A stretch of DNA of 22,985 bases from Chloroflexota bacterium (GCA_016191985.1 JACPVB010000100.1:1-22985); one strand, 5' to 3'; shown: positions 1 to 7,280, counted from the first letter of the stretch. The notes: generated by a model from the sequence alone, not told the origin. Translations and numbers: made by a program.

Positions 1-1327
1 AGGTGTAGTATTTCAAATTGTGCACACGGCGTCGGTCTGGGTAACGGAGCTCGAGCATATTGTCGGTGGATTGACCGTGCAAGTAGCGGGCGAAATCGGC
101 GGCGGCGTCACGCTCGCTGTATTCACCGAATTCCTGGTGCATTTCATGCAGGCGCGAGCGATACAGTTCCATCGAGTCGGTCAGGACGGTGAGCATAATG
201 TCGTTCTCGTCCATCTCGTAGTATTTGGCGGCTTTGATACAGGATAGAACGTTGGAGATGCCTGAAAAACCGAGCAAGTCAAGATTGGAGATTAGAGATT
301 CAGGAACGCCTTTTTCGGCAAGACAGGCGCGTCCATTCTCTTCGTTGAACAGACGTGAGATATTGACCACGGCATTGTCGTCGATGGCGGTGACCACGTC
401 GGTATTCTTGGTGTTGTGCACCCACGGCACGTGTTTGTCACCAATGCCTTCGATGCGGTGCGCGCCGAATCCGTTTTCCAAAAGTGTGGGACATTGCAAG
501 GCTTCACTGGCAACGATCTTGCTATCGGGGAATAATTTTTTCATGTAATCGCCGCTTGCGATGGTTCCCGCCGAACCCGTGGCGGATGCCATACCGCGAT
601 ACCGTCCATTTTTGCCAGCAACTTGTTTGAAGACTTCCTCCATGGCGTGGCCGGTCACTTCAAAGTGCCAGAGATAATTCCCAAATTCTTCAAATTGATT
701 GAAGATCATGAGGTCCTGGCCGGACTGCGCGAGTTCCTTGCATTTGTCAAAAATTTCTTTGACGTTTGATTCCGAACCGGGGGTTTTGATGGTTTCGCCC
801 GCTACTTTGGAAAGCCATTCAAAGCGTTCCTTCGACATGCCTTCGGGCAAAATTGCGATGGATTCGCAGCCAAGCAACGCCGAGTCATAGGCGCCGCCGC
901 GGCAATAATTTCCAGTAGACGGCCAGGCTGCTTTTTGCGTGGTTGGGTCGAATTGACCGGTGATCAGTCTCGGCACGAGGCAACTGAATGCCGCGCCGAC
1001 TTTGTGTGCGCCGGTAGGGAACCACTTGCCAACGATGGCAATGATGCGCGCTTTGACCCCCGTCAGCGAAGATGGAAGCTCGAGGAAATTGACCCCACTA
1101 AAAGTCCCGCCGGAAGCGGTGGGTTGGTTGTGCCAGTTGATTCGAAAAAGATTGCGGGGGTGAATGTCCCAGAGTCCGATACTCTTCAATTCCTCTTTAA
1201 CTTTTGCGGGAATTTTGGATGGGTCTTTCATTTGGGCATAGGTGGGGATGATGATATTGCGCTCTTTTGCGCGTTGGATGGCGCGTGCGCGGCGGTCTTT
1301 ATGAATAGTCAGGTCAATGGTGGTCAT
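1..1327 (-). CDS. PLP-dependent enzyme, fold type II (tryptophan synthase beta / cysteine synthase superfamily), 3'-truncated
   Basis: An open frame of 442 codons runs leftward off the window edge with no stop, so the C-terminus is missing. The start is the ATG at 1325-1327, preceded by AGGAGAAT four bases upstream. The translation has the fold-type II layout: a Lys in GAHKVG at residue 109, the expected Schiff-base lysine, in a context like TrpB; then a STGNYCRGGAYDSA stretch that should hold the cofactor or substrate carboxylate; then a Gly-rich SATGSAGT loop that should bind the PLP phosphate. The N-terminal 90 residues are longer than in ordinary cysteine synthases. Members of this superfamily do beta-elimination or replacement on amino acids, and the substrate cannot be read from the sequence. 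It is divergent from the diguanylate cyclase, with a 15-bp palindrome just upstream of its start. The family call is secure, the reaction is not. Confidence 0.85.
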   Translation of the reverse strand, partial: MTTIDLTIHKDRRARAIQRAKERNIIIPTYAQMKDPSKIPAKVKEELKSIGLWDIHPRNLFRINWHNQPTASGGTFSGVNFLELPSSLTGVKARIIAIVGKWFPTGAHKVGAAFSCLVPRLITGQFDPTTQKAAWPSTGNYCRGGAYDSALLGCESIAILPEGMSKERFEWLSKVAGETIKTPGSESNVKEIFDKCKELAQSGQDLMIFNQFEEFGNYLWHFEVTGHAMEEVFKQVAGKNGRYRGMASATGSAGTIASGDYMKKLFPDSKIVASEALQCPTLLENGFGAHRIEGIGDKHVPWVHNTKNTDVVTAIDDNAVVNISRLFNEENGRACLAEKGVPESLISNLDLLGFSGISNVLSCIKAAKYYEMDENDIMLTVLTDSMELYRSRLHEMHQEFGEYSERDAAADFARYLHGQSTDNMLELRYPDRRRVHNLKYYT

Positions 1328-1344
1328 GGTATTCTCCTGAGAAT

Positions 1345-1359
1345 AGTTGTCAGACAACT
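1345..1359. promoter_or_regulatory. Perfect 15-bp palindrome between divergent genes, possible GntR/FadR-type operator
   Basis: AGTTGTC-A-GACAACT is a perfect inverted repeat with 7-bp arms and a 1-base centre. It starts 18 bases upstream of the PLP-enzyme start codon and lies between the two divergent genes. The core TTGTCAGACAA fits the loose TNGTNNNACNA pattern known for FadR-subfamily GntR regulators. No such regulator is encoded in the window, so the role is inferred from position and symmetry only. Confidence 0.4.
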
Positions 1360-1391
1360 TTAATTATAGCGCACAATCTGCTTTTTTTCTT

Positions 1392-1406
1392 TATAATGAG
1401 GCTGTG
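1392..1406 (+). promoter_or_regulatory. Candidate -10 box directly in front of a GTG start (possible leaderless start)
   Basis: A consensus TATAAT at 1392-1397 is followed by GTG at 1404-1406, so the expected transcription start falls on the start codon. No convincing -35 hexamer is seen 16-18 bases upstream and no Shine-Dalgarno sequence precedes this GTG. The site lies inside the reading frame if the TTG at 1347 were the start, which is one argument for the later start. Confidence 0.35.
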
Positions 1407-3407
1407 GAAATATATCGGGTCGTTTCGGGAATTTTATTCCTGAATTTTTTTATAAGCTTATGGCTGGCCTGGCGCAGCGGGAAAAAACGCGCGCAAGGCG
1501 GGCAGGGTTATTTTGCCCTGCTTATGCTTTCGGCTGGATTTTTCGCGCTGATGTATGGGCTTGAAATTATTACAACCTCCATACCGCTAAAGATATTCTG
1601 GTTGAAGCTTGAAAACATCGGCATCGTCACCATGCCGGCGTTGTGGTTTATGTTCTCTTTTGTTTACACACAACAGGCGCGCTGGTTTTCAAGGAGGGGC
1701 ATTTTTTTATTGTTCATCATCCCAGCCATTACCCTGATTCTATTATTTTCCCCCTTCAGTCATTTCCATTACGCGTCCATAAGTTATGAGACCGATATAG
1801 GCCCCATCAACATCGAGGGCGGTGTTTGGTATTGGGTGCAGATGGCGCAGAATTACTTTTTATTGCTGCTTGGTTCTTTTGTAATTTTGCGCGCGGTTGT
1901 TCGATACCCCGGCATTTATCGCGGACAGAGCTTTGTGCTTTTGTTGGGTGTGCTGATTCCGATTTTGGTTAATTTATATTATCTGTTTGGAAAATATCTT
2001 TTTCTGCAACCCTACATTCCGGTGGACTTTACTCCCGTTGCATTTGTTTTTGCGGGAGTGTTGTTCAGCTTTAGTGTTTTTGGCCTGAAGTTTTTGGACC
2101 TTGCGCCGATTGCTCGTGAGATCATCTTCGAGAAGATTCCCGAAATGGTTCTAGTGCTGGATGCCGATAACCGCGTTGTGGATATTAACCGTGTTGGGCA
2201 GGATTGGTTCAATATAAAACATGCCCAGATCACAGGCCAGCCCGTTTCCGAATTGTTGAAGGATTTACCTGAACTGCTCGAAAAATACAATCATATTCGG
2301 AGCATTCGCGAGACCATTACCGTCAACACCGCCTCACCCCGCGACCTGGAGCTGGTCATTACACCCCTAACCGATACACGCGGACAGTTTGCCGGGCGCG
2401 TGATTCTGGCGCGTGACGTAACCAGCAGGAACCAGGCTGCCCGGCTTATCAATCAACGCAATGAGATGATCAACCTGCAAAGCACGGCCTTGAATGCCGC
2501 CGTCAATGCCGTGGTAATCACCGACCTGGACGGGACCTGCATTTGGGTCAACCGAGCTTTTACCGAAATCACGGGCTATTCATTCGATGAGGCGTTGGGG
2601 AAGAACCTGTCCTTTTTGAAATCGGGCGTGCAGGATAGGTTGTATTATGAAAAGCTCTGGAAGACCATCCTTTCCGGCCACGTCTGGCAGGGAGAAATTG
2701 TCAACCGCCACAAGCATGGGCATCTTTATGTGGAGGAGATGGCCATTGCGCCCGTCTACAACGAAAAAAAGGAAATGACGAATTACATCGCCATTAAGCA
2801 GGACATCACAAAACGAAAACAAATGGAAAAGGAATTGCAGGATGCGAACCAACGCCTGCAAAAACAAATGCAGGAGATCATCTCCCTGCAAGATCAATTG
2901 CGCGAGCAGGCCATCCGCGATCCGTTGACCGGGTTGTACAACCGCCGCATCCTTGAAGAGGCGCTGGAACGCGAGGTGGCCCAGGCCAAACGGAATAGAA
3001 CCAATTTTTGCATCGCCATGATCGATGTTGACAATTTCAAGACGCTCAATGACCGCCACGGCCACCCAGCCGGGGACATGGTACTAAAGTCGCTTGCCAG
3101 CATTTTGATGCACAACACACGCCAGGGGGATGTGAGTTGCCGTTACGGGGGCGAGGAGTTCGCAGTCCTTTTGCCAAACGCAACCGTTGAAGGCGCCTTG
3201 AAGCGCGCCAATCAATGGCGGCGGGCTTTCCAAATGCTTCACAAAAGCTTTAACGGGCAGACACTGCAAGCCACGCTTTCCATTGGCATAGCATCCTATC
3301 CCCAGCATGGGCTGGATGGACAAAAAGTATTGGAAGCAGCCGACAAAGCGCTGTATGAATCCAAGTCCCGCGGAAAAAATAGTGTAACGATTTTCAAAGA
3401 ATCGTGA
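1404..3407 (+). CDS. Membrane-bound diguanylate cyclase (7TM sensor - PAS - PAS - GGDEF)
   Basis: About 667 residues from GTG 1404. Residues 1-225 are strongly hydrophobic with about seven membrane helices and resemble the 7TM N-terminal region of sensor kinases (HisKA_7TM type). Two PAS domains follow, roughly 239-351 and 356-468; the second ends in the typical DITKRK. A coiled stretch (about 468-505) leads into a GGDEF domain starting near RDPLTGLYNRR. The active-site motif is GGEEF (582-586), an active variant, and an RxxD inhibitory site (RQGD, 573-576) sits five residues ahead of it, so feedback inhibition by c-di-GMP is likely. There is no EAL domain. It should make c-di-GMP in response to a membrane or cytoplasmic signal. 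An in-frame TTG at 1347 would add 19 residues, but it has no ribosome site and abuts the divergent gene. Ligands of the sensor parts are unknown. Confidence 0.9.
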   Translation: MEIYRVVSGILFLNFFISLWLAWRSGKKRAQGGQGYFALLMLSAGFFALMYGLEIITTSIPLKIFWLKLENIGIVTMPALWFMFSFVYTQQARWFSRRGIFLLFIIPAITLILLFSPFSHFHYASISYETDIGPINIEGGVWYWVQMAQNYFLLLLGSFVILRAVVRYPGIYRGQSFVLLLGVLIPILVNLYYLFGKYLFLQPYIPVDFTPVAFVFAGVLFSFSVFGLKFLDLAPIAREIIFEKIPEMVLVLDADNRVVDINRVGQDWFNIKHAQITGQPVSELLKDLPELLEKYNHIRSIRETITVNTASPRDLELVITPLTDTRGQFAGRVILARDVTSRNQAARLINQRNEMINLQSTALNAAVNAVVITDLDGTCIWVNRAFTEITGYSFDEALGKNLSFLKSGVQDRLYYEKLWKTILSGHVWQGEIVNRHKHGHLYVEEMAIAPVYNEKKEMTNYIAIKQDITKRKQMEKELQDANQRLQKQMQEIISLQDQLREQAIRDPLTGLYNRRILEEALEREVAQAKRNRTNFCIAMIDVDNFKTLNDRHGHPAGDMVLKSLASILMHNTRQGDVSCRYGGEEFAVLLPNATVEGALKRANQWRRAFQMLHKSFNGQTLQATLSIGIASYPQHGLDGQKVLEAADKALYESKSRGKNSVTIFKES

Positions 3408-3447
3408 AAAAGAATCCCTAGCCTCTTGGGGTATTCCTTGTGGTGCG

Positions 3448-3485
3448 TTATCAAAACTGATTTACAAATCAGGTATAATAATGTC
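3448..3485 (+). promoter_or_regulatory. Promoter with embedded 16-bp palindromic operator for the wHTH/nucleotidyltransferase pair
   Basis: CTGATTT-AC-AAATCAG (3457-3472) is a perfect inverted repeat. One base later comes a consensus -10, TATAAT (3474-3479), and the ATG at 3486 follows six bases after that. A weak -35-like TTATCA lies at 3448-3453. The palindrome fills the spacer just ahead of the -10, the usual place for a repressor that blocks RNA polymerase. This fits autoregulation by the winged-helix protein encoded next. No Shine-Dalgarno sequence is visible, so the transcript may be leaderless. Confidence 0.6.
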
Positions 3486-4022
3486 ATGGTAAGCATCACA
3501 ATATCTCGTAAGGCCATTGAAGTCATATTACACGATGCCATACAGCGTGATATCACCACTGCCCGCCGCGCCGCCCTCCTTCAAATCCTTTGGAATGAGC
3601 GTTACCTCACTCGCGCTCAACTAATTTCCAGAGTTGAATATAGGCTGGGTGGGAACTGCTTTGGGACATCTGCTTGGGAAGATACCTTTTACCGGGATAT
3701 GCGCTTGGTCAAGCGGGCATTTCAAGCTGCCGGTTACCAATTGGAATACAGCCGGAACCGGGAACACTCCGGCTACTATCTGTGTGGAAAGTCTTCCCTA
3801 TCCTCCGAATTCAGGCAAATGGTGAAAGCCAGCGCTGCTGAAGTAGACCAGCGTCAAATTGATATATATCGTCAATTGTCTTGTGCCGCCCGTTTTCGAC
3901 AGGGTTCTGCTATCAGTGATACAGCCCGGAATGTGGTGGCTTACCGAATCCTCCAGGAAAATCCCTCCCTTACTCCGCAGGAAGCCAATCGAATGGCCTT
4001 AGAACGAGCGTATACAATATGA
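3486..4022 (+). CDS. Winged-helix DNA-binding protein, probable antitoxin/autorepressor of a two-gene toxin-antitoxin-like pair
   Basis: 178 residues from ATG 3486. The frame is open 60 bases further upstream, but that stretch contains the promoter palindrome and -10, so the later ATG is chosen. Residues about 24-100 read like a winged helix: AALLQILWNERYLTRAQLISRV resembles the first helices, and EDTFYRDMRLVKRAF followed by SGYYLCG resembles the recognition helix and wing of HTH_11/WYL-type regulators. The C-terminal 75 residues are helical and Arg/Gln rich with no motif I can name. Its stop overlaps the start of the next gene (ATGA, 4019-4022), so the two are translationally coupled. That arrangement, plus a nucleotidyltransferase partner, suggests an antitoxin that also represses the promoter. 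The exact family is not recognised and the role is inferred from fold and context. Confidence 0.6.
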   Translation: MVSITISRKAIEVILHDAIQRDITTARRAALLQILWNERYLTRAQLISRVEYRLGGNCFGTSAWEDTFYRDMRLVKRAFQAAGYQLEYSRNREHSGYYLCGKSSLSSEFRQMVKASAAEVDQRQIDIYRQLSCAARFRQGSAISDTARNVVAYRILQENPSLTPQEANRMALERAYTI

Positions 4023-4609
4023 GCGATCAGCCACTGAACATCACAGAATTTCTCCAACTAATCCTTGAAGCTCTTGAATCCGCCGGCGTTGACTATCTGA
4101 TCGGAGGCGCAATTGCAGAGTGGGCGTGGGGAGAACCACGGGCAACCCAGGACTTGGATATTGTCATTAACCTTCCTGTGAAAGCTGTTGGCAAATTTTC
4201 CAGAGAACTTGAGAAAAGAAATATGCTCGTTCCAGCCGATATTATTCTGGATACGATGATGGAAGATCGCGCAGATATCCCACTGAACGCAATTCACATG
4301 TATAGCGGCCTCAAAGCGGACTTGTATTTGATGCGAGATGGAGATATGCTGCGACAGAGTGCATTTCAACGCCGGGTAATGGTGGACTATGGCCCGCCGA
4401 TTGGGAACGTGTACGTCCATTCACCGGAGGACTTGATTCTCTACAAGCTTATGTATTTGGGATTGAGCGGACAGCCGAAACATGCCCGTGATATTGCGGC
4501 GATTCTTCGGGCGAAAAAAGATCAACTTGATTTTGGGTATATCGAAGAATGGATCACCCGGCTGGGTCTGGGATCTGTTTGGAAGGAAATACTGGATAAC
4601 ATTGCATAA
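4019..4609 (+). CDS. AbiEii/AbiGii-like minimal nucleotidyltransferase (putative toxin)
   Basis: 196 residues. The N-terminus carries the DNA polymerase beta-type nucleotidyltransferase signature: IGGAIAEWAWGEP with GG at 29-30, then ATQDLDIVI giving the metal-binding pair Asp45 and Asp47, and a likely third carboxylate, Asp101, in GLKADLYL. Near the C-terminus, SPEDLILYKLMYL and KHARDIAAIL match the Lys/Asp-rich helix that follows the catalytic core in AbiEii-like and related proteins. All catalytic positions are intact, so it is probably active. Known relatives transfer nucleotides to RNA, such as tRNA 3' ends, or to protein, and some are toxins; the substrate here is not known. It is coupled to the winged-helix gene by a 4-base overlap. 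It could instead be a housekeeping or resistance-type nucleotidyltransferase, but the pairing favours a toxin-antitoxin role. Confidence 0.75.
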   Translation: MSDQPLNITEFLQLILEALESAGVDYLIGGAIAEWAWGEPRATQDLDIVINLPVKAVGKFSRELEKRNMLVPADIILDTMMEDRADIPLNAIHMYSGLKADLYLMRDGDMLRQSAFQRRVMVDYGPPIGNVYVHSPEDLILYKLMYLGLSGQPKHARDIAAILRAKKDQLDFGYIEEWITRLGLGSVWKEILDNIA

Positions 4610-4672
4610 GTCAAAATGAGGGAAACCATAAGAGGACACAGCTAATCTTATTGCCATAGTACCAAGACACTT

Positions 4673-4726
4673 TTAACCAATACCCAGCATCTTGCTCATA
4701 ACCGAAACCACCTTCCCCACGATCAT
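4673..4726 (-). pseudogene. Remnant of the 3' end of a second oadB/mmdB-like gene
   Basis: Read leftward, 17 codons plus TAA encode MIVGKVVSVMSKMLGIG, ending in the same SKMLGIG-stop as the intact mmdB at 5555-6691. At the DNA level the last codons differ from the intact gene at silent third positions (GGT for GGG, GGT for GGA, AAG for AAA). That is the pattern of a diverged coding paralogue, not of a recent duplication. Upstream (higher coordinates) the frame reaches a stop within five codons and similarity fades, so only the tail survives. It lies about 880 bp from the matching end of mmdB, in the same orientation. Confidence 0.55.
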
Positions 4727-4787
4727 GGTACAAACTGGTCATACCTTTTTTGGCGCACGAACACTATATTTAATACTTCACGAAAAC

Positions 4788-4860
4788 TCTGGAGTCGGGC
4801 AGCTTGCTGCCCGAAATTCCCATCAGCACCCACAGGGCAAGTGAGCTGATGGATTCCAGA
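4788..4860. other. Possible three-way-junction RNA fold or palindromic repeat
   Basis: Three nested inverted repeats occur in 73 bases. The outer arms are TCTGGA (4788-4793) and TCCAGA (4855-4860). Inside is a hairpin with 9-bp arms and a TT loop (4795-4814, TCGGGCAGC/GCTGCCCGA) and a second with 8-bp arms and a 17-base loop (4820-4852, CCATCAGC/GCTGATGG). No T-run follows, so it is not a simple terminator. It lies 50 bases upstream of the small membrane-protein gene. It could be a leader RNA, a small RNA or a REP-like repeat. The rest of the 4610-4911 gap holds the mmdB-like remnant and the ribosome site of the next gene, and I see no other gene. Confidence 0.4.
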
Positions 4861-4911
4861 ATCGTGATCTACTGATATTGATTGAAATTATCGTATAGGA
4901 GAAGCTGAAAA

Positions 4912-5358
4912 ATGAATAATGCAAAAACAACTGCTATTTCCGGATGTGTGATCTGGTTTTTGTTGATTTTCATCATCGCTAGCTGCGTGATGCCTGTATT
5001 TTTTATTGTGGGAAGTATTAGCTCATTTAGCGATTTTGCCATTAAGACCACAGGCGGTTGGTTATGCCCGGAAGGGACGACTCCGGAAAGTTATTCATAT
5101 TCCACAACAACTACCGATGAATTTGGGAACAGCCAACCATCTACTGCGTATGAATTACATTGCGTAGATGCCAGCGGAACCGTGGTTAAAGAGGACCCGA
5201 TTTCATATGCATTTATTTGGATCGGGCTTTGGGCGTTGGCCGGATTGATCGTTTCGGGTGTATTAACTTTTGTATTTGCAGTGCCTGGTGGGATGCTGGT
5301 GACGAAAATATTGAATAAGTTGAAAACTCCGAAAGCAAATACAGACATCGTTAAATAA
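4912..5358 (+). CDS. Small two-TM membrane protein of unknown function
   Basis: 148 residues. The ATG at 4912 follows AGGAGA at good distance (about ten bases), which supports the start. Two hydrophobic segments are clear, about residues 9-36 and 98-130, flanking a polar loop of about 60 residues (WLCPEGTTPESYSYSTTTTD and onward) that is Ser/Thr/Tyr rich and holds two cysteines, which could form a disulfide if the loop is outside. The short C-terminal tail is Lys rich (ILNKLKTPK), fitting a cytoplasmic end by the positive-inside rule. I do not recognise a family. It stands alone: the nearest upstream gene ends about 300 bases earlier, and a strong terminator for this strand lies at 5523-5549. 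Confidence 0.7.
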   Translation: MNNAKTTAISGCVIWFLLIFIIASCVMPVFFIVGSISSFSDFAIKTTGGWLCPEGTTPESYSYSTTTTDEFGNSQPSTAYELHCVDASGTVVKEDPISYAFIWIGLWALAGLIVSGVLTFVFAVPGGMLVTKILNKLKTPKANTDIVK

Positions 5359-5407
5359 CCCACATTGTGCGATACATCCCCAAAGGATCGGTCCCCTACT
5401 TGGAACA

Positions 5408-5473
5408 TTTAACGCGAAGACGCATAGGCGCAAAGAGAAACAAAACTTTGCATCCTGGCGCCTTGGCGTTAAA
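5408..5473. repeat. Long imperfect inverted repeat (28-nt arms)
   Basis: The arms 5408-5435 and 5446-5473 match at about 21 of 28 positions when one is reverse-complemented, separated by a 10-base A-rich loop. Both arms begin TTTAACGC and end GCAAAG at the loop. It lies in the gap between the membrane-protein gene and the terminator. It is too imperfect and lacks the T-run for a terminator, and looks like a dispersed palindromic repeat. Only this copy is in the window. Confidence 0.6.
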
Positions 5474-5522
5474 ATTTAGGCAAGAAGCTCGTCCGCGCGT
5501 AAGGGGAGTTAAGTAATAGCTG

Positions 5523-5549
5523 ATGGGCGGATGATTTTCATCCGCCCAT
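5523..5549 (+). terminator. Rho-independent terminator (rightward)
   Basis: A perfect 11-bp stem (ATGGGCGGATG / CATCCGCCCAT) with loop ATTTT is followed by TTTATTTATC on the plus strand. The T-rich tail is only on this strand, so it ends rightward transcription from the membrane-protein gene and protects the convergent mmd operon, whose last stop codon is at 5555. The hairpin could still stabilise the 3' end of the mmd mRNA. Confidence 0.8.
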
Positions 5550-5554
5550 TTTAT

Positions 5555-6691
5555 TTATCCAATCCCCAGCATTTTGCTCACAATGGAAAGCAAAATTCCG
5601 CCCGCGATCACGCTCCCCAATTGGCCCGCGGTATTCGCGCCCATGGCGTGCATCAAAATAAAATTATTCGGGTCTTCGTCGTTGGCGGTTTTGGCGGCCA
5701 GACGCCCCGCCATCGGGAAGGCGGAAATCCCCGCCGCGCCGATCAGCGGATTGATCTTCCCGCCTGAGATGGCGCACATCAATTTTCCAAATAACAAGCC
5801 AGCCACGGTATCCAGCGCAAAAGCGAATAGCCCCAGAATCATGATCTTGCCTGTGTCGAGATTCAGGAAACTTGCCGCGCTCATGGTGGAGCCGATTGCC
5901 AGCCCTAAAAATAATGTGGCAATATTGATGATCTCATTCTCCGCGGCTTTGCTTAATCTATCCACCACGCCGGAGACTTTGAGCAAATTTCCCAGCATGA
6001 GCATGGAGATCAGCGGCGTGGCTTCGGGGACGAGCAAGCCGACCACCAGAGTCAATACCACTGGGAAGAAGATCAAAGTTCTTTTGGAAATTGGCTTGGG
6101 CGCATATTCCATCTGAATCGTGCGCTCTTTTTTTGTGGTCAGCAATCTCATCAACGGAGGCTGAATGATGGGAATTAAACTCATGTATGAATATGCGGCC
6201 ACCGCAATGGGAGCGAGCAATTCAGGCGCGAGTTTGGTTGCAACGAAAATCGAAGTTGGACCGTCAATTGCGCCGATCACCCCAATGGACGCGGCTTGGT
6301 TCAATGGGAAGCCCAATAAAATTGCCAATATCAACGTGCCGAAGATTCCGAATTGTCCTGCCGCGCCGAGCAGAACCATGCGCGGCTGTGCCAGCAGCGG
6401 AGAAAAATCGATCATTGCGCCCACGCCGATGAAGATCAACAAAGGGAATAATTCTGTTTTGATCCCCGCATCGTACAAAACCTTCGACATGCCTTCGGCG
6501 GCAGTCATGCCAGCCAGTGGAATATTTGCCAGCAAACATCCAAACCCGATTGGCAGAAGCAGCACGGGTTCGATTTCTTTAAACACGGCCAGATAAATCA
6601 AAATCAACGCGGCAAAAATCATCACCGCGTTGCCGATGGTGAAATGAGAAAATCCTTTTAGCAATTCTGGTAATAATAATTTCAAATCCAT
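5555..6691 (-). CDS. mmdB: Na+-translocating methylmalonyl-CoA decarboxylase, beta subunit (membrane Na+ pump)
   Basis: 378 residues, the usual length for OadB/MmdB/GcdB. It is an integral membrane protein with many hydrophobic helices and moves Na+ out while carboxybiotin on the gamma subunit is decarboxylated. Family marks seen are GAIDGPTSIF with the conserved Asp143, NPLIGAAGISAFPMAGR, and the C-terminal helix HAMGANTAGQLGS, the region known to line the Na+ path in Klebsiella OadB. The start ATG at 6689-6691 follows AAAGGA by five bases. It is the last gene of the mmdA-D-C-B operon and is separated from mmdC by a 112-base repeat-rich spacer. Substrate assignment comes from the alpha subunit, since beta subunits of this family are interchangeable in sequence. 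Confidence 0.92.
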   Translation of the reverse strand: MDLKLLLPELLKGFSHFTIGNAVMIFAALILIYLAVFKEIEPVLLLPIGFGCLLANIPLAGMTAAEGMSKVLYDAGIKTELFPLLIFIGVGAMIDFSPLLAQPRMVLLGAAGQFGIFGTLILAILLGFPLNQAASIGVIGAIDGPTSIFVATKLAPELLAPIAVAAYSYMSLIPIIQPPLMRLLTTKKERTIQMEYAPKPISKRTLIFFPVVLTLVVGLLVPEATPLISMLMLGNLLKVSGVVDRLSKAAENEIINIATLFLGLAIGSTMSAASFLNLDTGKIMILGLFAFALDTVAGLLFGKLMCAISGGKINPLIGAAGISAFPMAGRLAAKTANDEDPNNFILMHAMGANTAGQLGSVIAGGILLSIVSKMLGIG

Positions 6692-6723
6692 AAGAATCCT
6701 TTACGCATTATGGAAACACGTAA

Positions 6724-6803
6724 ACAAGTACACAAGTAGACAGGTGAATACAGAATTACGTCCTGAGTAAAATCGTCAATCGTAAATCGTCAATCGTAAA
6801 TCG
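6724..6803. repeat. Short tandem repeats in the mmdC-mmdB spacer
   Basis: Two tandem arrays are seen: three 8-bp units of type ACAAGTAC at 6724-6747 (exact, one change, three changes), and 2.2 exact copies of the 14-bp unit TCGTCAATCGTAAA at 6773-6803. The second array ends at the mmdC stop codon. They lie in the transcribed spacer ahead of mmdB. Function, if any, is unknown. Confidence 0.7.
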
Positions 6804-7265
6804 CTACATCCACGCGGCTTCGCCTAAATCTGCAAATTTCACCAAGGCCTGCTTGTGCGCCACGCTTTGCCCGGTGCTCACGAGCACTTCGCTGACCGTT
6901 CCGCTATATACCGAGCGGATGCTGTTCTTCATTTTCATGGCCTCAATGATCAGCACCACTTGTCCCGCTTCCACTCTTTCGCCGGGTTTCACGAACACGT
7001 CCACCACGGTTCCTGGCAGGGGAGCGGTTAAAGCATTGCCGCTTATGGCGGGATTGGGAGAGAATGCAGTGGCTGTGACAGGTTTCGGGTCAAAGGATTT
7101 TTTCTCAGTTTTCGCGCCCGCTTCTTTTCTTGTTTCAGCCTGATTCCCGTTCTCGGGCATGATCTCAAACCGTTCACCGTCCACGCGTGCAATGACGGGT
7201 CTTGCGTTGATATTTTCTATCTCAACTTCGTACGTTTTATTGTTGACTGTGATTTTATATTTCAT
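6804..7265 (-). CDS. mmdC: Biotin carrier (gamma) subunit of methylmalonyl-CoA decarboxylase
   Basis: 153 residues from the ATG at 7263-7265. A start 11 codons earlier is open, but GAGGA lies five bases ahead of this ATG and MKYKITVNNKTYEVEI is the normal start of these proteins. The N-terminal 40 residues form a small beta domain; residues 42-78 are a Lys/Ala/Pro linker; residues about 79-148 are a biotinyl domain with EAMKM, so Lys111 is the biotinylation site. The carrier swings between the carboxyltransferase (mmdA product) and the membrane Na+ pump (mmdB product). A biotin ligase must be supplied from elsewhere. The ribosome site lies at the edge of a palindromic repeat (7281-7326). Confidence 0.93.
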   Translation of the reverse strand: MKYKITVNNKTYEVEIENINARPVIARVDGERFEIMPENGNQAETRKEAGAKTEKKSFDPKPVTATAFSPNPAISGNALTAPLPGTVVDVFVKPGERVEAGQVVLIIEAMKMKNSIRSVYSGTVSEVLVSTGQSVAHKQALVKFADLGEAAWM

Positions 7266-7280
7266 AACATTCCTCGGACT

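Noticed and set aside
935..1363. Plus-strand open frame of 142 codons
   Set aside because: It is antisense to the PLP-enzyme gene, which has clear family motifs and a ribosome site.
1347..1403. TTG start 19 codons upstream for the diguanylate cyclase
   Set aside because: It has no ribosome site, begins inside the 15-bp palindrome and covers a consensus -10. The GTG at 1404 starts just before the first membrane helix. It is kept as an alternative only.
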